Shown: positions 55,356-64,000 of the stretch, piece by piece | Layout of the letters: every line of letters starts with the position of its first letter | Position numbering within the stretch: the stretch's first letter is position 1 | Assembly (NCBI GenBank): GCA_016708435.1 | Contig: JADJFV010000035.1 | Span: 257,774-321,773 of the forward strand | Reading direction: 5' to 3' | Source of the DNA: Leptospiraceae bacterium | Lineage (GTDB): Bacteria > Spirochaetota > Leptospiria > Leptospirales > Leptospiraceae | Length of the DNA stretch: 64,000 nt | Notes under the pieces: generated by a model | Seen by the model: only the letters and a program-made list of their open reading frames with translations | Told to the model about the DNA's origin: nothing | The model's database searches: none | Position numbers and translations under genes: made by a program

Positions 55356-55589
55356 ATGTCAAAAACAGATAGAATCTTAACTGAATTTCTGAAACATGAA
55401 TTGGTTTTAAGTGAAACTAAACTTAATAAAGAAACCATACCTAAGAAAGTAGAAGAAGCAAAGAACAGCGGCAACTTGCTGATATCTGCTATAGCAACTA
55501 TTGTTGAACAGGTCGAAAAAGGATCCGGTGCAGTTGGTATCGATACACTTATGATGAAGAAAATTAATACCGTAAAGGATATGATATGA
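55356..55589 (+). CDS. Small protein of the SMC/helicase module
   Basis: A 77-residue helical protein (LNKETIPKKVEEAKNSGN, LISAIATIVEQVEKGSG) with no motif that I know. A strong AAGGAG precedes its ATG, 11 bases after the helicase, and its stop overlaps the start of the SMC gene by 4 bases. It is therefore most likely a partner or regulator of the SMC ATPase. Confidence 0.65.
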   Translation: MSKTDRILTEFLKHELVLSETKLNKETIPKKVEEAKNSGNLLISAIATIVEQVEKGSGAVGIDTLMMKKINTVKDMI

Positions 55590-57733
55590 AAATAAATCGA
55601 ATTATTATAGAAAATTATTTATGTTACTATGAAAAGAAAACATTTAATCTTTCTGATGGTCTGAATATTATTATTGGGGAAAATGGTGAAGGAAAAACTA
55701 AGTTTTATGAAGCACTTGATTGGATGTTTACAGGTTTAATTGATGGGAAAGAGCCAAAGCTATTAGAATTAATTTCAGCAAAGAAAAAAAAAGATTCCTC
55801 AGTTGGTGGTAAATTTGAAGTATCCGTATCCATTGAAGTGAGACAATTTAATGAAGTTAAATATGTAAAAAGATCTTATGTTGTAACAAAAGAATCTGAT
55901 TTAAATTTTATTACTTCACAGGTAATGCTAACTGCCACTGTAGATAAGGTAAACGGAGAAAGAGAGCATGCCCGTGCTGAGCAGATTTTTAGTGAGATAT
56001 TTCCTGAAAGATATCGTAGATTCTCGATGTTTAAAGGAGAACAAGAATTTAGAATTTTAGAAAAACCGGACTCGTTCAATGAGCTAGTGGCTGCCTTTTC
56101 TGAATCATCTGACTATGAGAATTATACTAAGGCTATTTCTGAGATGAGAAAAATAAGAGAGAAAAGTATTAGCGAAGCAGGTAAACGATCTCAAAAAGAT
56201 AGTATAAATTACCAGATAGCTAAAACTAAGATTGAAGAGAAAGAAAAAGAAGTAAAGAGTTTCAGTGATCGACTTTATATAATTAAAAATAATAAAAATA
56301 TATTAGAACAGCAAATAAAGCTTCATGAAAGTTCTGTTGCAAATTCAGAAGAAATCGAAAAATTAAATAAGAGGATTGCTGAATTAGAACAAGCTATCAA
56401 ATCAAAGCAAGATTTAATTGATCAAGATTATACAAAGTATTTATTTGATGAGAAATGGATTTTACGTGATTTTGAATCTGTTTTCAATGAATACTGTCGA
56501 AAAATTGAAAATTTTTCAAAAGAGAAATGGGAGCAGGAATCGAATTATCAGAAAAAAATTGCATACGAACAAGGGCAGGCAGACTTAATAACAGCGCATA
56601 AAGCTAATTTACCTTTTGATGTTCCATCAGTCGATCTAATGCGTGATATGTTAGAAGAGGAAATTTGCAAGGTATGTAATCGATCAGCGCCTATCGGCTC
56701 GGATGCATATATATTTATGAAAAGTAGATTCGAGAAATACAAGAAAATAGTGGAAGGAGGAGCGAAAAAGAAAAAGGAACAATTTCTTTTTTCAAACGAT
56801 TATTTAGGTAAATTAAGATTTATTATGGATACTCATAGAAATAACCGTTTGCTAGCGGAAGATATAATGGAAAGCATTGAACAAAAAAAACAAAGTAATC
56901 ACTCATTGTTTGAAGAAATTAATGACCTAAATAATAAGTTAGCTTCGGAAAAAAAAGAAAAGTCCAGAATTATTTCTTTTTCGAATGAATCCGAAGAAAG
57001 GTCTCAAAACAAATTAACAGATTATAGAAGCTGGATACAAGATTTATGGGATTGTAAAAGAGAAGAAATAACATTTACTGAAAAATTAAATGGTCTAGTA
57101 AATGAATTGAAAGATTTGGAGGAAGAGGCTACGCGATATAATACGACAAAGGATCCAATTTTAGTAAAGGCAAGAGATTTATACGATACAATTTCAAAAA
57201 TTTTCAATGATACAAAAGAAAGAAAGTTTGATGATTTTATAGAAAAATTGCAAAGAGAGACAAATGAAATATTCGGGAAGATTAACCTAGATGCATTTAA
57301 AGGATATATTAAATTTGAAAAAAAATTAATAGGAACAAAAGCTAATATAAACGTTTTATTAATTGAGGACAATGGTATATTTGAAAATCCAAATGACTCT
57401 TTAAAGACATCTATGCACATTTCAATATTATTTGCAATCTCAAAGCTTGCAAAAGAGTTTAGTTCGGATGATTATCCCATGATCTTCGACGCCCCTACAT
57501 CTACTTTCGGAGAATTGAAAACTACAAATTTCTTAAATGTTTTGAATGAAGTTGGAAATCAGAAAATACTGCTCATTAAAGATTTTATAACAAGAGATTT
57601 GAAAAATGGAAATTTAACAATCAAAAATGAGTTTCGAAATATTAAAAGAGACAAAGCCTTTTGGGTTAAATTACAAAGACCTTTTGATGAGCATAACCTA
57701 AGTACAATTAATACAGAAGTAGTGGAGTTATAA
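55586..57733 (+). CDS. SMC/Rad50-like ATPase with zinc-hook-type cysteines
   Basis: A 715-residue ATPase. Walker A is IIGENGEGKTKFYEALDWMF (residues about 29-48), the signature and Walker B are in the C-terminal part (YPMIFDAPTSTFGEL), and the centre is two coiled coils around ICKVCNRSAP (about 360), a CxxC hook like those of Rad50 and DndD. It should bridge DNA ends or load a nuclease. It is much richer in A+T than the genes further out. Close in form to DndD or LmuB-type SMC proteins; which one is not settled. Confidence 0.85.
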   Translation: MKINRIIIENYLCYYEKKTFNLSDGLNIIIGENGEGKTKFYEALDWMFTGLIDGKEPKLLELISAKKKKDSSVGGKFEVSVSIEVRQFNEVKYVKRSYVVTKESDLNFITSQVMLTATVDKVNGEREHARAEQIFSEIFPERYRRFSMFKGEQEFRILEKPDSFNELVAAFSESSDYENYTKAISEMRKIREKSISEAGKRSQKDSINYQIAKTKIEEKEKEVKSFSDRLYIIKNNKNILEQQIKLHESSVANSEEIEKLNKRIAELEQAIKSKQDLIDQDYTKYLFDEKWILRDFESVFNEYCRKIENFSKEKWEQESNYQKKIAYEQGQADLITAHKANLPFDVPSVDLMRDMLEEEICKVCNRSAPIGSDAYIFMKSRFEKYKKIVEGGAKKKKEQFLFSNDYLGKLRFIMDTHRNNRLLAEDIMESIEQKKQSNHSLFEEINDLNNKLASEKKEKSRIISFSNESEERSQNKLTDYRSWIQDLWDCKREEITFTEKLNGLVNELKDLEEEATRYNTTKDPILVKARDLYDTISKIFNDTKERKFDDFIEKLQRETNEIFGKINLDAFKGYIKFEKKLIGTKANINVLLIEDNGIFENPNDSLKTSMHISILFAISKLAKEFSSDDYPMIFDAPTSTFGELKTTNFLNVLNEVGNQKILLIKDFITRDLKNGNLTIKNEFRNIKRDKAFWVKLQRPFDEHNLSTINTEVVEL

Positions 57734-57734
57734 A

Positions 57735-58265
57735 ATGGAAGATTTTGATTTATTTAAAAAATGGGCAAGTAAGACTCCGAAATATGATAAAAAATACTCT
57801 GATAACTTATTTGATAAGATAACTAAAAAAGGCGGGGGCTCTGATAGAACCCAAAAAGATAGGGGTAAACTATTTAATACAAATTATGAGCTTTATATCT
57901 ATTGTTTTTTTCTTGGTCTATATAATAACGAAAGATTGAAAATTCCAGTAGATTCAATAAAGCAAGATTTTAGTCATCCGATTCAACATTGGGGAAGCAA
58001 AGGAAATAGAAAAGATCGAGGTGAGTTTACCGTTTTACAAGAAAGTATTTTTATAGCATGTGTGGCTAAAACAGAAGTTGACTTCATAGAGTTAGAAAAA
58101 GGCAGTATATCTCCGAACCATATTGTTGATGCTTTAATCGAAACATTGGAAAGTTATACAAATGGAGGATTAATTTTATTACAGGAAGAAATGGATAAAA
58201 ACGTTAATTTCACACTTCTCGACATGGCATTTCTCGATTTAATTTTTAAACATCAAAGCCATTAA
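57735..58265 (+). CDS. Unknown protein of the SMC/helicase module
   Basis: A 176-residue protein starting one base after the SMC stop. FNTNYELYIYCFFLGLYNNERLKI and HPIQHWGSKGNRKDRGEF are the most distinctive parts. I considered DndE and the small Lamassu subunit but cannot match either. Tight coupling says it acts with the SMC ATPase. Confidence 0.65.
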   Translation: MEDFDLFKKWASKTPKYDKKYSDNLFDKITKKGGGSDRTQKDRGKLFNTNYELYIYCFFLGLYNNERLKIPVDSIKQDFSHPIQHWGSKGNRKDRGEFTVLQESIFIACVAKTEVDFIELEKGSISPNHIVDALIETLESYTNGGLILLQEEMDKNVNFTLLDMAFLDLIFKHQSH

Positions 58266-58287
58266 ATCGGCGACTAACCATCACACC

Positions 58288-59889
58288 ATGAACCTAGCTA
58301 AACTATTTTCACGTGCGGATGATGAGATCATCCAAGATATAATCGGGCATACATCGATTAGCCTGTTACAGAAGGTGATGCCGGAAAAGGCTACGCCTTC
58401 GCAGTTGAAGAAGTTGGTGGTGGAATTATTTCATTATGAAGGGTTGTTATTAAAGGATGATACGAGAGCGCATATCATTGATTTGCTGCGGACAGATGAG
58501 ATACAGAGTTTGCATGGTAGGTTGGGATTACGAGCGAATGGAAGTTTGTATGAGAGCTTAAAGAGATTGAAGTTTGAAAGAGGATCGGAGAAAGAAGAGA
58601 TTCTCTTTACATTCTTTGAATTAAAAGTTCCAGAGTTAGATAAGAAAGTTGTCGTTCTGCCAGTGGAAGAGGCTGATACTAGTTATGCGCTATTTTCTCA
58701 TCAAAGAAAAGCGATTCGGGAATTAGAAGACCGATTGAATCATGGGGCTGAGAGGATAATTCTGCATATGCCCACGGGGTCGGGTAAGACTAGAACTACG
58801 ATGAATTATATCTGTGATTTTCTTCGTAAGAAGGAACCGTCAGTTGTTATATGGCTTGCATATAGTGAGGAATTATGCGAGCAAGCGGTGGGTGAGTTTA
58901 AGAAAGCATGGAAGTCGATTGGAAATAGAAAGATTAAAGTGCAAAGATTTTATTCTACTTCGCAGTGGGAAGATGGAATGGAAGACGGAATCATAGTTGC
59001 CGGACTTGCTAAGATGTATAGTGCGATTCGAAAAAATGAAATCCAGTTTATCAATGATTTATCAGATAAAGTTTCTCTTATCATAATGGATGAGGCTCAC
59101 CAAGCAGTTGCCGAGTCTTACAATCGAATCTTACAAATCCTAAGTCGCAAACAAAATGTATCTATCATTGGATTAACAGCAACTCCTGGCAGAAGTTATT
59201 TGAATATAGAAGAAGATGAAAAACTAGCGAGCTTCTTTCATCGAAATAAGATTACTTTAAAAGTAGATGGATATAAAAATCCAATCGATTATCTTACGGA
59301 TAATGGATATTTGGCGAAAGTTACCTTTGAGCCATTGATGCATAAAGGTGGTAACACTATCTCAGATGCGGATATTGCAAAAATAGAAAAAGAATTAGAT
59401 TTAAGTGAAGAAGTTTTAATCAAGCTAGGAAAAGACGAGATTAGAAATGCAGCAATTCTTTCTAAGTTAAAATCTCTTGTTCTTCGTCATAAAAGAATTA
59501 TGTTTTTCTCTGCCTCTGTGGAACATTCCAACTTAATTGCATTTATGTTACGAGCCATCGGGATAACAGCATTTTCCGTTACAGGGCAGACCCCATCAAG
59601 CGAGAGAGCCAAAGTAATTCGTCAATACAAATCAGATGAGGATACTTCGTTTGTCCTCTGCAACTATGGAATCTTTACTACAGGCTTTGATGCGCCTAAG
59701 ACAAGTTGTGCTATGATCGCAAGACCAACTAAATCGCTTGTTCTTTATTCCCAAATGGTAGGAAGAGCGATACGCGGAATAGAAGCCGGCGGAAATGAAG
59801 AAGCAGAAATTATTACAGTAGTAGATATTAAACTGCCAGGGTTTAGAAGTATGGCAGAAGCATTTATGAATTGGGAAGATGTATTTTAA
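58288..59889 (+). CDS. DEAD/DEAH-type SF2 helicase
   Basis: A 533-residue helicase. An N-terminal helical region (residues 1-130) precedes the motor with Q-like SHQRKAIREL, motif I LHMPTGSGKTRTTM, II LIIMDEAHQAVAES, III GLTATPGRSYL, and FTTGFDAPKTSCAM with YSQMVGRAIRG for motifs V and VI. It has no nuclease domain of its own. G+C content rises again from this gene on, matching the ATPase at 49403, so it probably belongs with that protein and not with the SMC module. Confidence 0.85.
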   Translation: MNLAKLFSRADDEIIQDIIGHTSISLLQKVMPEKATPSQLKKLVVELFHYEGLLLKDDTRAHIIDLLRTDEIQSLHGRLGLRANGSLYESLKRLKFERGSEKEEILFTFFELKVPELDKKVVVLPVEEADTSYALFSHQRKAIRELEDRLNHGAERIILHMPTGSGKTRTTMNYICDFLRKKEPSVVIWLAYSEELCEQAVGEFKKAWKSIGNRKIKVQRFYSTSQWEDGMEDGIIVAGLAKMYSAIRKNEIQFINDLSDKVSLIIMDEAHQAVAESYNRILQILSRKQNVSIIGLTATPGRSYLNIEEDEKLASFFHRNKITLKVDGYKNPIDYLTDNGYLAKVTFEPLMHKGGNTISDADIAKIEKELDLSEEVLIKLGKDEIRNAAILSKLKSLVLRHKRIMFFSASVEHSNLIAFMLRAIGITAFSVTGQTPSSERAKVIRQYKSDEDTSFVLCNYGIFTTGFDAPKTSCAMIARPTKSLVLYSQMVGRAIRGIEAGGNEEAEIITVVDIKLPGFRSMAEAFMNWEDVF

Positions 59890-59921
59890 AAAATAAAGCT
59901 AATTATTTTTAGGAGAAAACA

Positions 59922-61730
59922 ATGACAGATAGACATGATATAGTTCCAGCTCACTTAGCAATTCAAGCAATGAGAGACAACGGGTATAAGAATACAGCCT
60001 ACGCAATCGCTGAATTGATTGACAACTCCTTACAAGCGGGAGCTAAGAATGTGCAACTTCTTTGTGGCGAAGAAGAAGTGGATGGCAACCGGAATAATAA
60101 AATTACCCGCATCGGTCAAATAGCCATTTTAGACGATGGGGGTGGAATGGACGAAAAGACTCTACGCCTATCACTACAATTCGGAAATGGAACTCACTTA
60201 GAAACCGAAAATCAACAGGGCATTGGAAAGTTTGGAATGGGTCTACCTGCTTCTTCTATCTCGCAGTGCACACTAGTCGAAGTCTGGTCATGGCAAGATG
60301 GAGTGGATAATGCAATATATACCTATCTTGATTTGAATCAGATTAAGAAAAAAGAATTAATCGAAATACCTAAACCTAAGAAACATAAAATTCCTAAAAT
60401 ATATTCTAGAATCGGAAAAGATTTTGGTAAATCAGGAACCTTAGTTGTTTGGTCTAGATTAGATAGAATTCTATGGCGAAGAGCAGATGCGATCATTACC
60501 AATTCTGAATTTTTAATCGGACGTTTATACAGAAAATTTTTAGACAAGAAGAAGTGCAGCATACGCATGGTAGCCTTTAATTTAAATGATTTAATTAACA
60601 TTAGAATTGATCGGTATGCTCTGCCAAATGATCCTATGTATTTAATGGATAAAACTTCTTGTCCTGCTCCATTTGACAAAAAACCAATGTTTGAAGAGTT
60701 CGGCGATAGAGAATTTAAAATGCCTATTAAATACAATGGCAAACAATATCCAGTTAAAGTTCGATTTAGCGTTGCCAAGAAAGAAGCAAGAAAAGGAGAA
60801 GGTGCGGGAAGTAGAGATCATGGGAAACATGCTTCCAAAAATATTGGAGTATCACTTCTTCGCGGCAATAGAGAAATTGAATTAGATAAAACATGGACAA
60901 TACAATATGATCCAATGGAAAGATGGTGGGGAATTGAATTAGATTTTCCATCGGAGTTAGATGAACTATTTGGTTTAACGAATAACAAGCAGTATGCGAC
61001 AAACTTTTCTCATCTCGCAGAAATTGATTACGAGGAAATTGCGAAAGGAAAAATGACAATCGCAGAATACCAAGATCAATTAGAAGCTGATGAAGATCCG
61101 ATTGCTCCGATTTTAGAATTAGGAAATAGAATTAAAAAAAATTTATATTCCATGAGAGCGCAGATTAAATCACAAAATGCCGGGGCTCATTCAACACGAG
61201 CAGAGACTCAAACAGAAGATACTCCTGAAGCAATTGCGACTAAAGCAACTAGAGAAATGATTGAAGAAGGCTTTACTTCTAAGAATGATGAGTTAGAAAG
61301 TCTACCTATAAAAGAAAGAACGCAGCAAATAGAAAAGGCATTAATCGATCAAGGCTTAGATGTAGAAGATGCAAAGCAAATTTCTAAAACGGCAACAGAC
61401 TTTGGTTTAAAGTATGTATTTGCTCACGCAGATATTCAGACACCTGCTTTCTTTACCGTTAGACCGAAAGCGGGAACAATCATTATTACCCTCAACACCG
61501 AGCATCCCGCTTACGATAAGTTGATGGAAATAGTGGACGAAGACATTGAGGATGCTTCTAGAGAAGAATTAATTGATCGTTTGTCCCGTGCAAGAGACGG
61601 ACTAAAATTATTACTCGAAGCCTGGGCGCGCTACGAAGATACTTTGCCAGATGGAAACATCAAAGACAAAGCCCAAGAAGTTAGAAACGACTGGGGAAGA
61701 ATGGCAAAACGATTTATGACTTCTGATTAA
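59922..61730 (+). CDS. GHKL ATPase of the MORC/MutL-like type
   Basis: A 602-residue protein. The ATPase core has N box YAIAELIDNSLQAGAKNV, G1 ILDDGGGMDEKTL and G2 QGIGKFGMGLPASSIS at residues about 23-105. A transducer-like domain and a long helical C-terminus follow (EEGFTSKNDELESLP, SREELIDRLSRARDGL). GHKL ATPases of this kind are known in bacterial restriction-type operons and as ancestors of eukaryotic MORC. It ends the co-directional run and follows a clear AGGAG site. Confidence 0.85.
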   Translation: MTDRHDIVPAHLAIQAMRDNGYKNTAYAIAELIDNSLQAGAKNVQLLCGEEEVDGNRNNKITRIGQIAILDDGGGMDEKTLRLSLQFGNGTHLETENQQGIGKFGMGLPASSISQCTLVEVWSWQDGVDNAIYTYLDLNQIKKKELIEIPKPKKHKIPKIYSRIGKDFGKSGTLVVWSRLDRILWRRADAIITNSEFLIGRLYRKFLDKKKCSIRMVAFNLNDLINIRIDRYALPNDPMYLMDKTSCPAPFDKKPMFEEFGDREFKMPIKYNGKQYPVKVRFSVAKKEARKGEGAGSRDHGKHASKNIGVSLLRGNREIELDKTWTIQYDPMERWWGIELDFPSELDELFGLTNNKQYATNFSHLAEIDYEEIAKGKMTIAEYQDQLEADEDPIAPILELGNRIKKNLYSMRAQIKSQNAGAHSTRAETQTEDTPEAIATKATREMIEEGFTSKNDELESLPIKERTQQIEKALIDQGLDVEDAKQISKTATDFGLKYVFAHADIQTPAFFTVRPKAGTIIITLNTEHPAYDKLMEIVDEDIEDASREELIDRLSRARDGLKLLLEAWARYEDTLPDGNIKDKAQEVRNDWGRMAKRFMTSD

Positions 61731-61772
61731 GGAAGTTCTAACGGTATGATATACATCCCTTTCCGTTCATGA

Positions 61773-61792
61773 AACAGGCAGGGATGCCTGTT
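61773..61792. terminator. Hairpin after the GHKL gene
   Basis: AACAGGCA and TGCCTGTT form an 8-base stem with a 4-base loop, 42 bases after the stop. No T tract follows, so termination is only a guess. The rest of the 560-base gap to 62308 has direct repeat 1 and palindrome F; no gene is seen. Confidence 0.35.
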
Positions 61793-61925
61793 CTCCTACT
61801 CATTGCATCACATTTAGTTCTTAGGTTAACGACATCGTGGGAACTATATAGAGATAGATTTTTTGTTTGCTAATAAGTTGAATAGGAAAATAATATTTCT
61901 GATAAGACTGTTAATTGATTGTAGA

Positions 61926-62044
61926 TTCGCAGAGGATTTTTTTGAAATAAATATTTTTCTTGAAAGATTATCTTTTTGAAAGAAAATTTCTTTTGAAAAT
62001 ATATTCCTTTTGAAAAATATTCCTATCCCTAGCAGGATAGGGAT
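61926..62044. repeat. Direct repeat 1 flanking the DUF4160/DUF2442/PLD block
   Basis: The stretch from TTCGCAGAGGATTTTTTTGA to CAGGATAGGGAT recurs at 63854-64000, including the TATATTCCTTTTGAAA phrase and the hairpin CCTATCCCTAGCAGGATAGG. In the second copy the opening bases encode the last residues of the PLD gene, so copy 1 may be a leftover from a duplicated end. Confidence 0.7.
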
Positions 62045-62220
62045 TAAATATTCCGCCCCGTTAGGGCTTGGCTTTTTACTATTAGCCCCAACGGGGCGAA
62101 ATCATTCGTGGTGTGGGTGCTAGCCCATACCACACAATTCCGTTGGAGCTTTCCTTTTAACGATAGCTCCAACGGAGCGAAATCCCTCCTGGTATGGGTG
62201 CAAGCCCATACCAGTGTATT
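62020..62220. repeat. Palindromic repeat, copy F (two elements fused)
   Basis: First hairpin CCTATCCCTAGCAGGATAGG, then CGCCCCGTTAGGGC against GCCCCAACGGGGCG, then GTGTGGGTGCTAGCCCATAC, followed directly by a second CCGTTGGAGC...GCTCCAACGG and GGTATGGGTGCAAGCCCATACC. It looks like one full and one truncated copy head to tail. Confidence 0.75.
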
Positions 62221-62308
62221 ACCAACCAGACTTTATTGTAAAGAACCGAAAATAGATTTACCTTGACAAGAGTCACAAAGAAAAATAGAATTGTTGAAAG
62301 GGAAAAAT

Positions 62309-62557
62309 ATGCCAGTAATAGCTCGCTTTTACGGAATAACAATCAAGATGTACTTTAATGATCATTTGCCTCCACATTTTCACGCAATCTACGGCGAGTT
62401 CAATGGAATATTCTCAATTGATAATTTATCTATGATTGAAGGCGATTTACCATCTCGGTCTATTCGTTTAGTAGAAGAGTGGGGAAGTAAATACCAAACA
62501 GAATTAATTAGAATGTGGGAAACGAAAGACTTTATCAAGTTGCCGGAGCTAGACTAA
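62309..62557 (+). CDS. DUF4160 protein
   Basis: An 82-residue protein with the family pattern MPVIARFYGITIKMYFNDH, PPHFHAIYGEF and RLVEEWGSKYQTELIRMW. These genes usually come paired with DUF2442, as here, and the pair is suspected to be a toxin-antitoxin-like unit; no activity has been shown that I know. The ATG at 62309 follows GAAAGGGA. Confidence 0.85.
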   Translation: MPVIARFYGITIKMYFNDHLPPHFHAIYGEFNGIFSIDNLSMIEGDLPSRSIRLVEEWGSKYQTELIRMWETKDFIKLPELD

Positions 62558-62880
62558 TGGCTAACGATAATAATCCAACACAATTAAAACCTCCTAGAAT
62601 CAATAAAATTTACATCGACAAACATACTATTTATGTATTATTTCTGGATAATGCTATCAAGAAATATGATATATCTCCCTTGTTAGAAAAAAAAACATTT
62701 AACAAATTAAAAAATCTTTCTTACCTGAAAACGGCAAAGGTTGATTCCGGAGGTTATGGAATAAGCTGGGATGATGATTGCGATCTGAGTGAAAACGAAC
62801 TGTGGACAAAAGGTGTATCTGTCACGGATACAAAAGAATTAGCTAAACTTCATTTGCTATTTGTAGAGCCGAAAAGCTAA
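62557..62880 (+). CDS. DUF2442 protein
   Basis: A 107-residue protein whose body has the DUF2442 pattern (IYVLFLDNAIKKYDISPLL, VDSGGYGISWDDDCDLSENELW). Start and DUF4160 stop overlap (TAATG), so the pair is coupled. The N-terminal 17 residues (MANDNNPTQLKPPRI) are a flexible addition. Confidence 0.85.
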   Translation: MANDNNPTQLKPPRINKIYIDKHTIYVLFLDNAIKKYDISPLLEKKTFNKLKNLSYLKTAKVDSGGYGISWDDDCDLSENELWTKGVSVTDTKELAKLHLLFVEPKS

Positions 62881-62936
62881 TAGCAAATGTATCGAATAGA
62901 CCCTCTCGCACCTAAAAATAAAAAAGACTAACACCA

Positions 62937-63887
62937 ATGAACCACAACGGACGCAACCTCAAAGAATCAGTATTAAAATTTGTAGAGGAAGCAGAAACTC
63001 TAGCGATTTTCGTGCCGTATATAAAGCTCAATGTATTAAAAGAAATCCTAAGCCAAACAAAGAATTGCCGTTATATAGTGGTGAGGTGGGAGGTGAAGGA
63101 TTTACTCGAGAGAGCGAGTGATTTAGAAATCTACGAAGTATGCAAAGAAAAAAAGATTTCGCTTTTTCGAAATGCTAGACTTCACTTGAAACTATACTTA
63201 GATGCGGATAAGGCATATTTGACTACGGCGAATATTTCGTCACGGGCGTTAAATTATGGGAAGTATGAAAATTACAATTACGAAATGGGAGTGAAGATAG
63301 ACAAACTCGAATTAGAGGATAGAATCTATTTACAAAATATTTTAGATGAAAGCCAATTGATTGATGATAGAATGATGGAAGCAATCGAAGAACAATTATC
63401 CCTTCTGGCACTCGATGAAGAAGGGGGCGACTTTGAGTTTAAGAATATAGCGGATAAGAAGGATTTTCTCCTATCGTCTCTTCCAATGTCAGAGGATATA
63501 AACAAGCTAAAAGAATTCTACAAAAATAAATCAGCACCGACACAGGTAGAATATGATTGTATGGTGCATGATTTGAGTCTATATACAATTCCAACGGGAT
63601 TAAAGGAAGAAGAATTTCTAAATCGACTTCGCGTATTTTTCTTCGAACATCCTTTTATCCAAGCCTTTCTAAAAGAATTAAACTCCGCAGGCGGAGAGCT
63701 TTACTTCGGAAGAGTCAGACAGTGGCTTGCGGCTAACTGTGCAGACTCCCCAACTCCCAGAGCCTGGGAAGTAACAAAAAATGTCCAGATACTCTACCAC
63801 TGGATAGAAACCCTCGGAAGCGGCAAATACGCAGTAGACGTTCCGGGGACGCATTCACAGAGGATTTTTTTAAGTAATATTTTTTGA
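62937..63887 (+). CDS. PLD-family (HKD) protein
   Basis: A 316-residue protein. A single PLD-type domain fills the first 150 residues: LAIFVPYIKLNVLKEIL, then HLKLYLDADKAYLTTANIS carries the H-x-K and the later Asn of the motif. The C-terminal half is helical (FEHPFIQAFLKELN, RAWEVTKNVQILYHWIETLG) and unknown. PLD proteins of this size take part in several defence systems as nucleases or as DNA-binding parts. The last residues are in direct repeat 2. Confidence 0.75.
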   Translation: MNHNGRNLKESVLKFVEEAETLAIFVPYIKLNVLKEILSQTKNCRYIVVRWEVKDLLERASDLEIYEVCKEKKISLFRNARLHLKLYLDADKAYLTTANISSRALNYGKYENYNYEMGVKIDKLELEDRIYLQNILDESQLIDDRMMEAIEEQLSLLALDEEGGDFEFKNIADKKDFLLSSLPMSEDINKLKEFYKNKSAPTQVEYDCMVHDLSLYTIPTGLKEEEFLNRLRVFFFEHPFIQAFLKELNSAGGELYFGRVRQWLAANCADSPTPRAWEVTKNVQILYHWIETLGSGKYAVDVPGTHSQRIFLSNIF

Positions 63888-64000
63888 AAAATTATCTTTT
63901 TGAAAAAAAATTATCTTTTAAAAAAAATACTTTTGAAAATATATTCCTTTTGAAATATATTCCTTTTGAAATATATTCCTATCCCTAGCAGGATAGGGAT
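63854..64000. repeat. Direct repeat 2 with palindrome G (cut by window end)
   Basis: Matches 61926-62044 with extra copies of a 19-base phrase, ATATTCCTTTTGAAATAT, in tandem. It ends in the hairpin CCTATCCCTAGCAGGATAGG at 63978-63998, so another palindromic repeat probably goes on past the window. Confidence 0.7.

Noticed and set aside
62157..62342. Minus-strand frame over palindrome F
   Set aside because: Translation of hairpin repeat; no ribosome site and no similarity to proteins.

Overview
The window is A+T-rich, gene-dense DNA that looks like a spirochaete of the Leptospirales (Leptospiraceae-like). The grounds are many signalling proteins (two hybrid histidine kinases, a methyl-accepting chemotaxis protein, a PAS/GAF adenylate cyclase, a 7TM PP2C phosphatase, HDOD and cyclic-nucleotide-binding proteins), many small lipoproteins with loose spirochaetal lipoboxes, TRL-like proteins, and a tRNA-Ile/tRNA-Ala pair with no rRNA genes beside it, as expected where rRNA genes are unlinked. 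The assignment is inference; no rRNA or other marker gene is present to fix it.

Bases 1-44.6 kb are mostly core and signalling genes: pheT (cut by the left edge, with two compensating frameshifts), a nucleotidyltransferase, a phosphoesterase and lipoyl-domain pair, a LysM/M23 peptidase, a CAP-domain protein, a carbamoyltransferase with altered substrate motifs, msrA, a VapBC toxin-antitoxin with a visible promoter/operator, lysC, the MCP operon, an SF1 helicase, a frameshifted double hemerythrin, an ankyrin protein, rppH overlapping a J-domain/pseudokinase fusion, and a beta-propeller lipoprotein. Repeat elements here are sparse single hairpins plus one inverted pair about 8.7 kb apart (31983-32073 and 40741-40830).

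Bases 44.6-64.0 kb are an accessory, defence-type island. It opens with a DndC-like PAPS-reductase-family protein. A REP-type palindrome array follows with its RAYT (TnpA_REP) transposase, an amber-interrupted DUF6266-like gene and a convergent HNH endonuclease. Then comes a long co-directional run: a very large P-loop ATPase split by a (GACA)20 tetranucleotide repeat, a PLD-nuclease/SF2 helicase split by an in-frame TAG, a 77-aa protein, an SMC/Rad50-like ATPase, a 176-aa protein, a second SF2 helicase and a MORC/MutL-like GHKL ATPase. A direct-repeat-flanked block with a DUF4160/DUF2442 pair and a PLD-family protein ends the window.

My reading is that the island holds a composite anti-invader system: nucleotide-activating enzyme, HNH nuclease, BrxC/PglY-sized ATPase, helicase, GHKL ATPase and PLD protein. 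A more A+T-rich four-gene module (53134-58265) seems to have inserted into it. Expression of the large ATPase appears to be phase-variable: with 20 repeat units the frame is off, and losing one unit or gaining two would restore a protein of roughly 1,190 residues. Palindromic repeats sit at nearly every module boundary but are absent from the run 49.4-61.7 kb, which supports that run being the functional unit. Several genes carry indels or nonsense codons (pheT, hemerythrin, DUF6266, PLD-helicase). Sequence error, decay and programmed variation cannot be told apart from this sequence alone.
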